A stretch of 64,000 bases of DNA from positions 744,001 to 808,000 of the forward strand of contig MU839829.1 of NCBI GenBank assembly GCA_030411725.1. Reading direction: 5' to 3'. Below the pieces are notes generated by a model. It saw nothing but the letters and a program-made list of their open reading frames with translations. It searched no databases and was not told the DNA's origin. This stretch comes from Echria macrotheca. Lineage: Eukaryota; Ascomycota; Sordariomycetes; Sordariales; Schizotheciaceae. Both the position numbers and the translations under genes were made by a program. This document shows, piece after piece, positions 43,352-53,638 of the stretch (its first letter is position 1; every line of letters starts with the position of its first letter).

Positions 43352-45208
43352 TCACAATATATCGAAAACCTGATCCCCCTCAACAAGCTCCACATCACCC
43401 GGCCCGGGCCCGAACAACTCCCCATCCATAACACCAAGCACAAAACACTGCCCAAGAATGACAAAGCCCTGCCCCTCGGGACGCAAAACAAGCGGAACGC
43501 TACACCCGAAGATGATACAAACTACATCCCCCGCCCGACAGCTAGGGCCATACCCCATGTACCCATTCTTCGTCATGAAGAAATGCAACGTCCTCCACTT
43601 CTCCCGCGTCGCCCGGGTCACCTCCCTATCGTGGTCTCCAAATTGGACCGTGAGGGAACCCTTCTGCCCAAGCAGAATCTCGTCGAGCCCACCCGAGAGG
43701 TCCATTTTTTGTAGAAGAGGCGCCCACGCGGCACGATGCTTATGCCAGAACGTGCCCGCAAGACCGAACCTGCCAGTGTACGACATGAGCTTTTGGTTGG
43801 CATTCGCGTAGTAGTCGCCCAGTATGGTCCGGATGTAGGCCTGGAGAATGTGGCATTTCAGCATAGGAGTGTCGTATTGGGTCCCGAACCGGCGGTAGGC
43901 GGCATAAAGCCAGCCTGGGTCGCCTCCAGCGCCGGGCACCGGAGGGAGGACCTCGGCAATGGCGCCAACTTGCATACCCTTGGGTCGGAAGCTGCTAATG
44001 GGCGATGGTGGTTCGAGGGAGTGAGGATAGGGAGAGGCATTCCAGATCTTGAAGGAATTGGACATGTGCTTGGACGAGTGCCTGGTGTTAAGCATGTTCG
44101 GGTATGGAAAGATGGGATGATCGAGGTGTTCGAAGTTCGGGACCCATGATGGAAGGTTGTGGGGATTTGCGGAGGGCTTGTGGTTGACGCCAGCAAACTG
44201 TAGGATTTCCAAGTTGTTGCAGTGCTCGATCATGGCCTCGGTGAAGTCTCGAAAGACCTGGTCGGTCGGCTTTTCATATGAGATCAGAAAGTTGGGCAGC
44301 GGGGGACAAATGTCGACGAGAGCGTATATCTTGTCTCGGGGGTCCGTTGAGGCGAATTGAGTGGTTGCTGCGAGCACAGAAAGCCATTTGTGGCGGTCAG
44401 CGCGATAAACGAAGCCGATGGCGATTTTGGCGGCGAGTCCACCCTTCAGGAAATCGGATATCGCGTCATCGACGTCATCTCCCAGCCGTTCTATCATACT
44501 CTCTCGATCTAACCAGAATGCTAATGCCTTGGCCAGAAGGCTCCATTCGATCTCGCGGTCTCCGGAGAGGATCGTGATATGTGGACTCGACTTGGCGGCA
44601 ACCTCTTGGATCGTCCAGACTCGGCTCCACCACGGGCGGCTGAAGAAGTTACGTAGTGCGACGTTGTTGGTCAATGGAGAAAAGCGGCCATCTTCCCACC
44701 AGTTCCGGTTAAAATCATCCTTTGTCCAATGTCCCCAGCTTCGTATTGTAGCAATCGCCGCTTCACTTTCCTTTCCGTATCCATCCTGACCCAGATGAAC
44801 GAGGACCTTGGCGGAGTTCTGGTATACCGAGCTCATGCGGGCGACCTGGGCCGCCTTTTCGTCATTGTCATTCTGGTTGATGCACAGGGCGTCAACCCAG
44901 ACGTACACCTCTCCTTCGGTAGTGCTCTTCCGAATGTACTTGTAGATGCGAGTCAAAGCTTGTGACAATGATCGTGGGATCAAGATTTTCCGCTGGTTGA
45001 CCGTGTATGGAGCAACGGGCGTCGGATCTCCCCAGGCATAAGAGATGGCGAAGTATCGGGAGCATGAATTCCTCGGGATGTTGAAGAGTCGACCCGAGGT
45101 TGCTGTTGTAAGTTCGAGGAGGCGGATTTCGTCGAGACCCGGGAGGAAGGGTAAATGATTCAGCTTATCAGCGTGGGTCCAACTGGCGGGCAGTATGTAT
45201 TGGAGCAT
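43352..45208 (-). CDS. HET-domain protein 2 (HET-6/TOL type), 618 aa
   Basis: Uninterrupted frame starting MLQYILPASWTHADK. It contains the HET domain of the HET-6/TOL class: FAISYAWGDPTPVAPYTVNQ (block 1), VYVWVDALCINQNDNDEKAAQVARM (block 2), and FFSRPWWSRVWTIQEVAA (block 3). These are followed by TDPRDKIYALVDIC and the C-terminal CRAGDVVCIIFGCSVPLVLRPEG segment typical of this class (G(D/E)xVC...PxxLR). The family takes part in allorecognition cell death. It differs from HET genes 1 and 3, which have the TCCIDK form. Intact, single exon. Confidence 0.9.
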   Translation of the reverse strand: MLQYILPASWTHADKLNHLPFLPGLDEIRLLELTTATSGRLFNIPRNSCSRYFAISYAWGDPTPVAPYTVNQRKILIPRSLSQALTRIYKYIRKSTTEGEVYVWVDALCINQNDNDEKAAQVARMSSVYQNSAKVLVHLGQDGYGKESEAAIATIRSWGHWTKDDFNRNWWEDGRFSPLTNNVALRNFFSRPWWSRVWTIQEVAAKSSPHITILSGDREIEWSLLAKALAFWLDRESMIERLGDDVDDAISDFLKGGLAAKIAIGFVYRADRHKWLSVLAATTQFASTDPRDKIYALVDICPPLPNFLISYEKPTDQVFRDFTEAMIEHCNNLEILQFAGVNHKPSANPHNLPSWVPNFEHLDHPIFPYPNMLNTRHSSKHMSNSFKIWNASPYPHSLEPPSPISSFRPKGMQVGAIAEVLPPVPGAGGDPGWLYAAYRRFGTQYDTPMLKCHILQAYIRTILGDYYANANQKLMSYTGRFGLAGTFWHKHRAAWAPLLQKMDLSGGLDEILLGQKGSLTVQFGDHDREVTRATREKWRTLHFFMTKNGYMGYGPSCRAGDVVCIIFGCSVPLVLRPEGQGFVILGQCFVLGVMDGELFGPGPGDVELVEGDQVFDIL

Positions 45209-45725
45209 TGTCGATTGTTGTCTGGACTCCTGGAAAAGTGATCAGGCTCTGGAATGGAGAGCAGAGATGGAAATGCGGTGTCCAGGAAGAGCATAAGGCG
45301 TTCGCGCACAGACCATGCAGCCCCGACAGCTAGGCACCGTTGCCCAGAAATTGGATGGCAGGATTGCTGCCTTACAAGTTACGTGGAATTGGAAAGCTGA
45401 GCATATAGTTTTTTATGTTCATATTTGGTCTCATTGCAGTCAGAGGCAATGAGCTGTTGCTCTTGGGAGACTGAGCGTTTTTCTCGAGATGACCATAGTC
45501 CGTGGCCCGATCTGGCAGGAGCCACCAGACGGTGATGGGAGGAAAAAGCAGTCATGCAGGTCCATGAATTTTTCACGTGCATGTGCAGCTGAGGTTCATC
45601 ATTTCGAGAGATCATTGGGCATCAACCAACCGGCACCAACTCTTCATGTTGACCCCGCTCCTCCAGCCTCAACCCTTCTCTTTTTCCTCCTTGCGACCTA
45701 GCAACCTACCTAGACGACCATCAAC
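45209..45725. other. Divergent promoter shared by HET genes 2 and 3
   Basis: 517 bp between two head-to-head HET genes. ACCTAGCAACCTACCTAG lies just upstream of HET gene 3. No ORF supported. Confidence 0.5.
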
Positions 45726-47519
45726 ATGTGGCTCATCAACACGAGAACCCTCGCCCTTGAGGAGTTCCTCGACCCGACCGAGAGGTATGCAATTCTCTCG
45801 CATACATGGGAGGCTGGTGAAGTCTCGTTCGACGACTTTGCCGATCTCGCAAAAGCTAGGACGAAACCCGGCTTCGCTAAAATTGCAAAGACATGCATGA
45901 TAGCGAAATCGCAGGGATTGAAGTACGCCTGGGTCGACACGTGCTGCATCGACAAGAGAAGCAGTGCCGAGCTCACCGAAGCCATAAACTCCATGTTCAA
46001 GTGGTACCAGAACTCACAAATCTGCTACGCATACATCGCCGATCTGCCACCACTCGCCGCCAGCTCGACCGACCCTGAGAGCTGGCTATCGGGAAACACG
46101 ACATACCGGTGGTTTACCCGTGGTTGGACGCTTCAGGAGCTTATCGCGCCGACAAACATATCTTTCTATGACAAGAACTGGCATAAACGAGGCTCCAAGA
46201 GCTCACTGTCCATGAAGCTCTCCGACAAAACTGGCATCGACCCTTGGGTTCTCGATGACGCCAAGCACCTCTCTAATTCTCCGATAGCGCGAAGAATGTC
46301 TTGGGCTTCCCATCGGCAGACAACAAGAGTCGAAGATATGGCTTACTGCCTGCTCGGCATCTTCAACATCCACATGCCCATGATATATGGGGAGGGAGCC
46401 CGAGCTTTCATCCGCCTTCAGGAAGAATTGGCCAAGGAAACGAACGATCTCTCTCTGTTTGCGTGGACACGAGAGGAACCAACGAACGAATTCAGTGGCC
46501 TTTTAGCAACATCACCATCACAGTTTGCGCACTGCCGGACAGTGGTGCGGTATATTGATCATAGGACTTCACCACCAAAGTTCGCCATCACCAACCAAGG
46601 GGTCCAAATCGAGGCACACGTTTTCCAGGACAAATTTGATGTTCTGAACCTGGATTGTGTGATTGAAACTACCAACGGTGAATATCAATCGGTTGGAATT
46701 TATCTGCTTTGGTCGACTTCCGGTTTTGTCAGATTCCGACCCTCGCATCTGCTTCGTTACACGGACAATTACAAAACCCAATCTAGCGAAAGCACGATGA
46801 AAATGACCAGTCTCACGGTTATTAAACGTTTGAACGACTCGGAGTATAGCGAAATTTCAAAAGAGATTTCTGGACATTTCTATGTTCGTCATCAAATGCT
46901 GGACCAGGGTCTGTCCCTGCGCGTACTCACGGTTTTCCCGGAGAGGTTATGGAGTCCAGATCAGTCGTACGCCATCACAACGCAGATATCATGGTTCGGT
47001 GCAGGCCCGGATATAGATCCCAGACCTTTCTTCGCTTCCCAGGTCTTTGATATCGAGTACGATGAAAGGCCCATTTGTCGCTGCGTTTTGGTCATTGGCC
47101 TATCTAATGGATCCAAGTCGAAAGATCGACCTTATACCGCCCTATGGTCCGATCAGTGTCCCGAAAACGACGGGTTCATTGAATCTTTATTACAAGATGC
47201 TCGGCAGAGTCGGATGGACATCATAAGACTTGAGTTGAAAATCAGGGGATTTGTCGACGCAAGGTATCTCGACAAATCTGGCGATGATACAGACATGGAT
47301 TGGGCACGGCTCGCACAGAACTCAATACGCGTGGTGGACCACACTGGCCGTCGATTCATCGTAGACCACGATCTGCGGCTAGCTGACCGGCAAGGCAATG
47401 CTGTTCCCGGCGACCGCGGTATCGTGACTTCTCCGCCCCCGATCGGGAAGCGGTATCCGTATGTGGTTACCGTCAGTGTTCGAAAAGATAGAACCGGCCG
47501 CCTGGTCACCGCCCGATAG
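45726..47519 (+). CDS. HET-domain protein 3, 597 aa
   Basis: Single intact frame beginning MWLINTRTLALEEFLDP. HET blocks: YAILSHTWEAGEVSFDDF, YAWVDTCCIDKRSSAELTEA, WFTRGWTLQELIAP, RVEDMAYCLLGIFNIHMPMIYGEG, then the FSGLLATSPSQFAHC segment that often follows HET domains of the HET-D/E group. The remaining 300 residues have no P-loop and no WD40 or ankyrin repeats. Same class and, by coincidence or descent, the same length as HET gene 1, but the C-terminal halves differ strongly. Expected role: cell-death effector or sensor in non-self recognition; partner unknown. Confidence 0.9.
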   Translation: MWLINTRTLALEEFLDPTERYAILSHTWEAGEVSFDDFADLAKARTKPGFAKIAKTCMIAKSQGLKYAWVDTCCIDKRSSAELTEAINSMFKWYQNSQICYAYIADLPPLAASSTDPESWLSGNTTYRWFTRGWTLQELIAPTNISFYDKNWHKRGSKSSLSMKLSDKTGIDPWVLDDAKHLSNSPIARRMSWASHRQTTRVEDMAYCLLGIFNIHMPMIYGEGARAFIRLQEELAKETNDLSLFAWTREEPTNEFSGLLATSPSQFAHCRTVVRYIDHRTSPPKFAITNQGVQIEAHVFQDKFDVLNLDCVIETTNGEYQSVGIYLLWSTSGFVRFRPSHLLRYTDNYKTQSSESTMKMTSLTVIKRLNDSEYSEISKEISGHFYVRHQMLDQGLSLRVLTVFPERLWSPDQSYAITTQISWFGAGPDIDPRPFFASQVFDIEYDERPICRCVLVIGLSNGSKSKDRPYTALWSDQCPENDGFIESLLQDARQSRMDIIRLELKIRGFVDARYLDKSGDDTDMDWARLAQNSIRVVDHTGRRFIVDHDLRLADRQGNAVPGDRGIVTSPPPIGKRYPYVVTVSVRKDRTGRLVTAR

Positions 47520-48206
47520 TTTTTCTTCACAAATCACAATTCATTGTTATATTGGGCCACCTAACAACCTACCAAATCTCGAAATGCCCAGATGGGCAGA
47601 TCAGGTGGATCTTTCCAGGGGCACCTGGTGACCAAGGGTGTCGTGACTCGAAACAAACCCAGCCAGCAGAAAACAATCGGTGAGGCTCCAATGCAGACTG
47701 CGCGTCCAACGCAGGACAGCAGCCAGAGGACAGCAAAACAGTTGAGTCTTGTTGGGCGACCCACCGGGGCCGACGTGCACGCATCTTACTGCACGACATG
47801 GGCGGTCCGGGTGGATCGCTCTGATTCGGCAGCTGCCAAAATGCAGGGGACGCTGCCACGACACACTCGCGCAGTCATCAGCTGCGACTCGATTGTTCTT
47901 GCGGTGGGTGCCCAATTCGCCTCACCTGTCCGAGGGGGGCGTTATAGATAACCATGGATTGTTGGCGAGCTGGACTCGGTGGTTATTTGATGGTTAAAGA
48001 GACGGACATCGGATTTTGACATTTGACTTTTTCAAGACGTATTTCGCATTTCTCAACATCTCCCATTCCAAGACAGTTTGAACAGTCTTATACGCCTCGA
48101 TTATCACCAGTTTTGGGTGCTTATCACAGCAAAAAGCTTCATTACTGCCACTGAAAAGTCATACAAACATTTACTTCATTTTTGGTCCGACAAGACGAAA
48201 GACATC
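47520..48206. other. Intergenic
   Basis: Downstream of HET gene 3 and leader of the RING/IBR-like gene. No supported ORF. A 5' UTR intron of the next gene begins at 48207 (GTAAGT) and ends at 48262 (CTAAC branch, CACAG). Confidence 0.5.
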
Positions 48207-48271
48207 GTAAGTTCCCCCCTGAAGGACAAACTCAGGGGCAACCACAAACTAACCGCCCACAGAAAAACAAG

Positions 48272-49213
48272 ATGAACTCCTCCCCGAGTCAGTCCACCCG
48301 GGACTCCTCCCCCTTCTCCTCCTCCCGCTCCTCCATCTCAGACACCTCGTCGTCCTCCTCCACCATCGACAACGACCACACCGCCCCAACCACCCCCGCG
48401 ACCTCGATCCACGGCTCGCCCCCACCAACAAAACCCTCATCACCGCTCGCAACCGCCTCCCTCAAAGGCGCCCTGCTCGCCCGTCTCACACCCATCAACA
48501 CAAGCCAAATCATCCGCTGCTCAGCCTGCAACGACCCCATCCCCCCGTCCCAGTCCCAGTCCCATTCGACACCCCTACCATGCACCCACCGCTCCTGCCG
48601 CGAATGCACCTCCCTCTCCGCCAAATTCGCCCTAAAAAAGGCGTCCCTGGGATCACCCTTCCACCCGGCAACCTGTCTCGCCTGCCCGTCGCCCTGCTGC
48701 TCCCCCCATTCTTTTACTCCATCACACCGGGACGAGGAGAAACACCACGAACCAGGACGAATCCCCCTAGCAATGATCGGCCAGTCCCTCACCCCCGCCG
48801 AGTTTTTGGCGTATCGCATGCGGCTGCACGAGGCGGCGCTGCCGGAGACGGAGAGGTTGTACTGCTACGCCGAAGACTGCAGGGTGTACATCACCAAGAA
48901 GACGGGGCGGAGCGGGACGTGTTCGAGGTGTTTTCGGCGGACTTGTAGGGTTTGTCGGGGGCCGAGTCATCGTGCTTCTGTTGCGTGTTGTTCTTCTTCT
49001 TTTTCTGAGAGGGAGAAGGGGAAGAAGGGTGTGGGGATGGGGTTGACGAGAATGACGGGAATGGGAGGAGGAGGGAAGGTGGAGGGGTGGTTGGGGAGTT
49101 TGAAGGAGGCGGATAATAATATGGGGGGGTATGATAATAGGGGGTGGGATGAGGTGCTGCAGAGGGAGATTGGGAGGTGTGGTGGTGGGGATGTTGTAAT
49201 GGTGGATTGTTGA
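48272..49213 (+). CDS. RING/IBR-like zinc-binding protein lacking a second RING, 313 aa
   Basis: The ATG at 48272 is the first after a canonical 56-bp leader intron (48207-48262). Residues 1-70 are Ser/Thr/Pro-rich. A RING-like set follows (RCSACNDPIP...LPCTHRSCRECTSL, then FHPATCLACPSPCC). Next comes a helix typical of RBR ligases between RING1 and IBR (TPAEFLAYRMRLHEAALPETERLYC) and an IBR-like set (CYAEDC...GTCSRCFRRTCRVC...). A catalytic RING2 is absent; the frame ends after a Gly/Met-rich tail. It therefore looks like a truncated or adaptor form of an RBR E3 ligase. The strand is C-rich in the first half and G-rich in the second. Confidence 0.7.
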   Translation: MNSSPSQSTRDSSPFSSSRSSISDTSSSSSTIDNDHTAPTTPATSIHGSPPPTKPSSPLATASLKGALLARLTPINTSQIIRCSACNDPIPPSQSQSHSTPLPCTHRSCRECTSLSAKFALKKASLGSPFHPATCLACPSPCCSPHSFTPSHRDEEKHHEPGRIPLAMIGQSLTPAEFLAYRMRLHEAALPETERLYCYAEDCRVYITKKTGRSGTCSRCFRRTCRVCRGPSHRASVACCSSSFSEREKGKKGVGMGLTRMTGMGGGGKVEGWLGSLKEADNNMGGYDNRGWDEVLQREIGRCGGGDVVMVDC

Positions 49214-49717
49214 TGTTGGTGTATTGGCGTGGATGGGTCTGGGTCTGGAAAGACACGATGATATGATTGTATAATGGATGGACATGGGACTTGGTTTATT
49301 AGCATTCATAGCATGGAGTTTGGAGTTTCTTTTGCAGACTGGTAGTTGGACACACGTCCTGCCGAGATAACATTTTAAGAAAGGGTTTAGGGGGGTGTCA
49401 TCTGTTTTGGGATGTCATCAACCAGTCGATGGAGATGCATTGGAGCATCAAAGATATGTTGCGAGTGATTGGCCTGAGAAAGTAGGAACTGTCTAGGGAC
49501 CTCCGGGCAAAGACTTTACGATAGGGGTATATAACCTTCCCGGGAAAACCGTCACGATGCGCAAGGACAGGCATGGGTGAAGCAATTGAAGTGAAAGACT
49601 GAGGCAAGGATCCCCGAGACATGCTCAAATGTAATATATACATCTTGAATCCCACCAACAAACGAAACCCCAACAATGCCACACTCCATCTTCCCTACTG
49701 GACATAAGGACCACCAC
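49214..49717. other. Intergenic
   Basis: Convergent 3' flanks. No supported ORF. Confidence 0.5.
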
Positions 49718-50213
49718 CTACTTCTTCTCCTCCTCTGCCACATCTTCCTCCTCTGCCGCTTGGCTTGTATGGTCCTTGGCGGCAGCCTTTAACTGGTCGA
49801 TCTCGCGCCTTGCCTTGAGAAGCTGGGTGTTAACTCTCTCGAAGTCCTTTTAGCATCGTCGAGTAAATCGGCTTTATGATTTAGCGCTTCCCCGGTGACC
49901 TTTACGGTATTTTCGGCCACATCGCGGCTTGCCATGGCGGCGTCTCGTTGTTCGTTGGCTTGTACTTCCGCGGCTCTAGCTAGGTCGCGGCTTTCGATGG
50001 CGGCGTCTCGTTGTTCGTTGGCTTGTACTTGCGCGGCTTTAGCTAGGTTGCGGCTTTCGATGGCCTCATCTTGTTCCCACCTAATATTAACAATTGCCTG
50101 TCCGGTAAAGACACCTGCAATACGGGTAAGGGCTTTTATTGTTTGCTGGCGGCGTATAATTTAGCTGTAGTCTCGGAAAGGGTAAATAATTCCATTAAGA
50201 GTTTCTAGTATAC
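49718..50213 (-). pseudogene. Decayed coiled-coil gene with 21-residue repeats
   Basis: Read on the minus strand, a frame without a start encodes QAIVNIRWEQDEAIESR and then about 2.5 copies of a 21-residue unit (RDAAIESRDLARAAEVQANEQ type). This corresponds to a 63-bp tandem repeat at about 49920-50070. It continues into DLLDDAK and then meets a frameshift at a run of four A/T (49848-49851). One added base restores a coiled-coil ending (FERVNTQLLKARREIDQL...EEEKK) that stops at 49718. A second shift is needed near 50140 to reach an upstream Met frame. The first 130 bp upstream are AT-rich, and a solo LTR lies at the 5' edge. Probably a dead gene; the family is unknown. Confidence 0.6.
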
Positions 50214-50353
50214 TGTCACGGCCCTGTGCGTGCAGCTGCTGAGGTGACGAGCTATATAGAGCGCTGAGATCAATCGAGCTGTCAGCTTGATTGATTTGTA
50301 TCCTTTTGGGAACATGGGCTAGTTGTCGTTAGCGCTGCACTAGTGCCGTGACA
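50214..50353. mobile_element. Solo LTR, 140 bp
   Basis: It begins TGTCACGGC and ends GCCGTGACA (TG...CA ends extended to a 9-bp inverted repeat). It is flanked by the exact 5-bp direct repeat TATAC at 50209-50213 and 50354-50358, the pattern of LTR-retrotransposon integration. Internal CTATATAGAG could be the LTR TATA box. It is GC-richer than its AT-rich surroundings. No internal retroelement region is present in the window, so it is a solo LTR left by recombination, or possibly a very small non-autonomous element. Confidence 0.75.
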
Positions 50354-50701
50354 TATACTATAAAGCTGGGCATTCGTACGCTTAGCCTTCGGAAGGTTAG
50401 TTTATTGTTACGAGTATCGGATTAATACGTCCTAGGGATTTAATAGTAATAGTATAAGTATTTATATTACCCTGAGAATAAGGGTAGTATGGAACTATTT
50501 GATAGGGAACGGAGGCTGGATATTATTCTTGATTTAGCGTAAAACATTAGCGATGTTACCTAAAAACTCTTTAACGCTATAAATACGTTTAAACCCGGCA
50601 GGCTTGTTTGTTAATAGCATAGTAAGTATTACTATAATAATTGCGATAATTATATTTGGTAGTGTTATCGTACTGTACTTAGTATCAGTTTAAGTGGATA
50701 A
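50354..50701. other. AT-rich degenerate stretch
   Basis: About 350 bp of AT-rich DNA with many stops in all frames, consistent with C-to-T decayed repeat sequence. No feature recognised. Confidence 0.4.
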
Positions 50702-52069
50702 TTAAATCTCTCCCAACCCAGAACATACCGGTATCTGACAGCTTGAAAACGAATCTGAGGGTTGGCTGAGATGAATATACCAGAGCTGAAGGAACTTTGG
50801 GCGCAACGATGATCGGCTCCAGGTGACGAAGGAGTGAGAAGGTAACTGTCTGGTTCTCCGTGAAGAAAGAGTTGGTGGGGGACCATCACTGCCCTCGTTA
50901 GGAAGGAGCAGTCCTCCCCGGAGGAAGCTGTCGAACGAGTACTGATTCATTGGGCGATCACCGCGGTGGGGACGATAATAGCAAAAGGAGCCGATTTCCA
51001 GATGCCGGATGTGAGGTGCGTGTTTTGCCGCTTGGAGGGCGCTGGCGATAGTGGCGGGTGTGAGGAGCAGGGAGGCAAACTCCTCGTTCTACTCGTGCTG
51101 GTAATATGGGCCGAAACCGTAGTACTTGAAGGATTTAAGTTTCCCGGGGCTGCATTCCTGGAGCAGCTCGGTTAGCTTGCTCGCTGTGGGAAAGCAGTCG
51201 ACCAAGTCTAGAGACTTAAGGTGGCCCAGGTATGGGTATTCGATGTCTGCATTTCTCTTGAATATGTCGAACGGGCCGAACGGCTCGGCGCTTTTGGCCA
51301 TGGGGTGCCAGGAGTGGCCGTCAAATAATACAGCATACCAGGAGAAGCGGCAAATTCTGCGGAGGACCAAGTGCTCTAGGCTCGGGGCCAGGCGAAAAAC
51401 GCCAAACGGATAATCCGGGCAGAGGACATCCCAGTCCAGCCTCTTCCACCCAACCTCGAAACCTTGGTCGCTCAACCAGCCAAGAGAGCGGGCGTGGTTG
51501 GCCACCACCGAGTCATACATGCCGGCACCCCACTCGCAACTCCCACCCACCATCTTGACCGACTGCGGGTTCGGGGCCACCAAGCACAGGGTGATGAGAG
51601 CCCAGATCTCGAGCTCGATCTCGTTACTCGCTGCGAACTCGGGACCGATCGGGTTTGGTACAGTGTCTCGCAGCTTCAGAATTCTTTCCCGCACTTGGCA
51701 CAATTCCTTCATGTATTGTTTGTTCCCGACCGCATCCTTGGTCTTGAGCCGGGGGCCGGTTTCAGCAATAGATGTATAACGTTCGAAAAGTTGCACCTCG
51801 CGAAGCGCATCGGCTAGACGGACATTTCGAGAAAGCGACACGACAAAACCGGCCAGATTATGCCTCGTCTGCCAGTATCCGCGATAAAGCTCGCGTTGGG
51901 CTGCGCCCCCGATGGCTTTGTTCACGAGACAGAGGGCGCAAGGAGTACTGATGTTCTCCCTATGTCTGCCGTCGTCTTCGAGCAGGAACGTGTGGCTCTG
52001 CCGTATACGTAGGGTCTCAATAATATCGAGAATAATCTCAAACGGAAGCCGGTTGAAGCCGGACGACAT
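50702..52069 (-). CDS. F-box-like protein gene with one in-frame TAG, 455 codons
   Basis: The start at 52069 (MSSGFNRLPFEIILDIIE) directly precedes an F-box-like motif (NRLPFEIILDIIETLRI...ALCLVNKAIGGAAQRELYRGY), which in other proteins binds Skp1 in SCF ubiquitin ligases. The rest has leucine-rich-like segments (LEHLVLRRICRFSW; YLGHLKSLDLVDCFPTASKLTELLQ). The frame meets TAG at 51091-51089 (codon 327) right after YYQHE. It then continues in the same frame with protein-like sequence (NEEFASLLLTPATIASALQAAKHAPHIRHLEIGSF...) to a stop at 50702, 1368 bp in all. So this is one gene with a single nonsense codon, or a natural truncation. The longer ORF start at 52159 looks like leader. Confidence 0.65.
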
Positions 52070-52692
52070 GTTGATTCGATGCGTGCTGGCAGAAGTCGGG
52101 CAAGCTGTGTTGGTGGACGTGATTGCGTTGGCGGAGACGAGAGATGAAAACGAGAGCAATGGACAGCAAACTCTGCAGCAGAGTCAACCCAATTTATCCT
52201 CACACGAGTCTTGAGTTTGAGGCCAGCTAAATCTATTTCTATCTTATCTTGCAACTAACAGAGTCTAAGCGTGCACACTTGCATCTTGGTTGCGTTTTAG
52301 AAGTCCCACTCTTTCATAGCTGGGAATGCGGTACGAGTTTTTGTCCAAGCTCACTCACTGGTCTGGCCAATGAGAGGGCACTGCAGCAAATGCTGCTGAG
52401 TCTTTGCATCACATGTCAATTCAACTCCACTGCACCCCTGCGTCATGGGCGAAATCGCGGGGCCCCAGGTTGTGAGCCGAGACGGGGAACGGGATCTCGG
52501 TTTCCTCGACTCTCCACCACTTCCCTCCCGCTTCCTCGCGCCTGCTATCTCCTCGTCCGCGCACACCATCGCAACACCTCTTTGCACCCTTCCGATGAGG
52601 TGAACGACGCAATTGCCCTCCCCAGTGCCCCGCGCACCTCTCCCTCGCCGCACCACTGCTCTCCGACCGCCATCCCGAATTGCCGAGGCACC
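52070..52692. other. Divergent promoter region
   Basis: 620 bp between the F-box-like gene and the PXMP4 gene. Pyrimidine-rich toward PXMP4. No supported ORF. Confidence 0.5.
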
Positions 52693-53638
52693 ATGTCCGG
52701 CCCCCTCGAGTCCCTCAAGGTAGCTACCCGACCGCAACAGAGTCCGCAGATGCAGCGCCATCGCATTCTGAGGCCATCGCTGACAGTTTCAACCCCCAGG
52801 CCGCCGCCGAGCGCATTATCCTCGACCCGCGATACCATGACATCCTCGCCGTCGCGAAAGCCGCCCGCAATGGTGCCGTTTACGGCACCAAGGTGCGCTT
52901 CCCGCACGCGCTCGTGTAGGCCGCCGCGACACAACACTCTCCCTACAGACACGACTAACATGATCTCGTCTCGCCGCGCAGCATGATCCTGCTCTTTCGA
53001 TCGGGAACGTATGTCGACCCAGCCCGATTGCGACGCAGCGCGATGCCGTTTGCTAACACGACGCCTCATGCATTCCAGTCTCCGTGAGAAAGCGGGCCTC
53101 ATCTTCCGCGCCACCAGGACACACGCCAGGAACTTGGCAAAGTTTGCGACCATCTACAAGTTGACGTGTCTGGTCCTGAAGAACTTTGGGCCAACACCCG
53201 GGAAAGAAGGCGAGTCGTGTTCGGGGCGGCTGCGACAGCCAGATGGCTAATACTACACCAGGTCCCTACGACAGCTTCGTCGCTGGAATGCTCGGCGGGT
53301 ATCTGGTCTTCGGGCAGCGGTCACGGCGGTCGGGCAAGATTTCGAGCGTCAACCAGCAGATTGTCATCTACGTGTTTGCCCGTGTCGTGCTGGCGCTGGC
53401 GCGAATGGCCGTCAAGCCCGGGTATGGTCTTCCGGTGATGTCGGAGCCCCACCGCAGCGCCGCCATCAGCTACTACGCATGGCCCCTGTTTGCGAGCTTC
53501 TCGTGGGCGGCTGTGATGCACCTTTTCAAGCACCACGCTGTCGAACTACAGCCCAGTTTGCGGAGCAGCATGACTTACATTTATGCCAACTCCGACACGT
53601 GGGATGGCTTGCGGAACTTTATGTGGCATAACAAGTAG
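52693..53638 (+). CDS. PXMP4: Peroxisomal membrane protein 4 (PXMP4/PMP4, Tim17-like family), five exons, 225 aa
   Basis: Exons 52693-52719, 52800-52915, 52982-53008, 53079-53209 and 53262-53638 join to 226 codons in frame. Protein landmarks: ILDPRYHDILAVAKAARNGAVYGTKVRFPHALVM, LFRSGTLREKAGLIFRATRTHARNLAKFATIYK, GPYDSFVAGMLGGYLVFG, NQQIVIYVFARV, ending YANSDTWDGLRNFMWHNK. The length (about 220) and the layout of four membrane segments match PXMP4, a peroxisomal membrane protein of the Tim17/22/23 group with unclear transport role. Intron 4 starts GCGAGT (GC-AG type) with a GCTAATAC branch. Exon 3 is only 27 nt. Confidence 0.9.

Noticed and set aside
48289..48819. 176-codon minus-strand frame opposite the RING/IBR-like gene
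   Set aside because: Antisense shadow; the plus strand has the zinc-binding Cys/His pattern.
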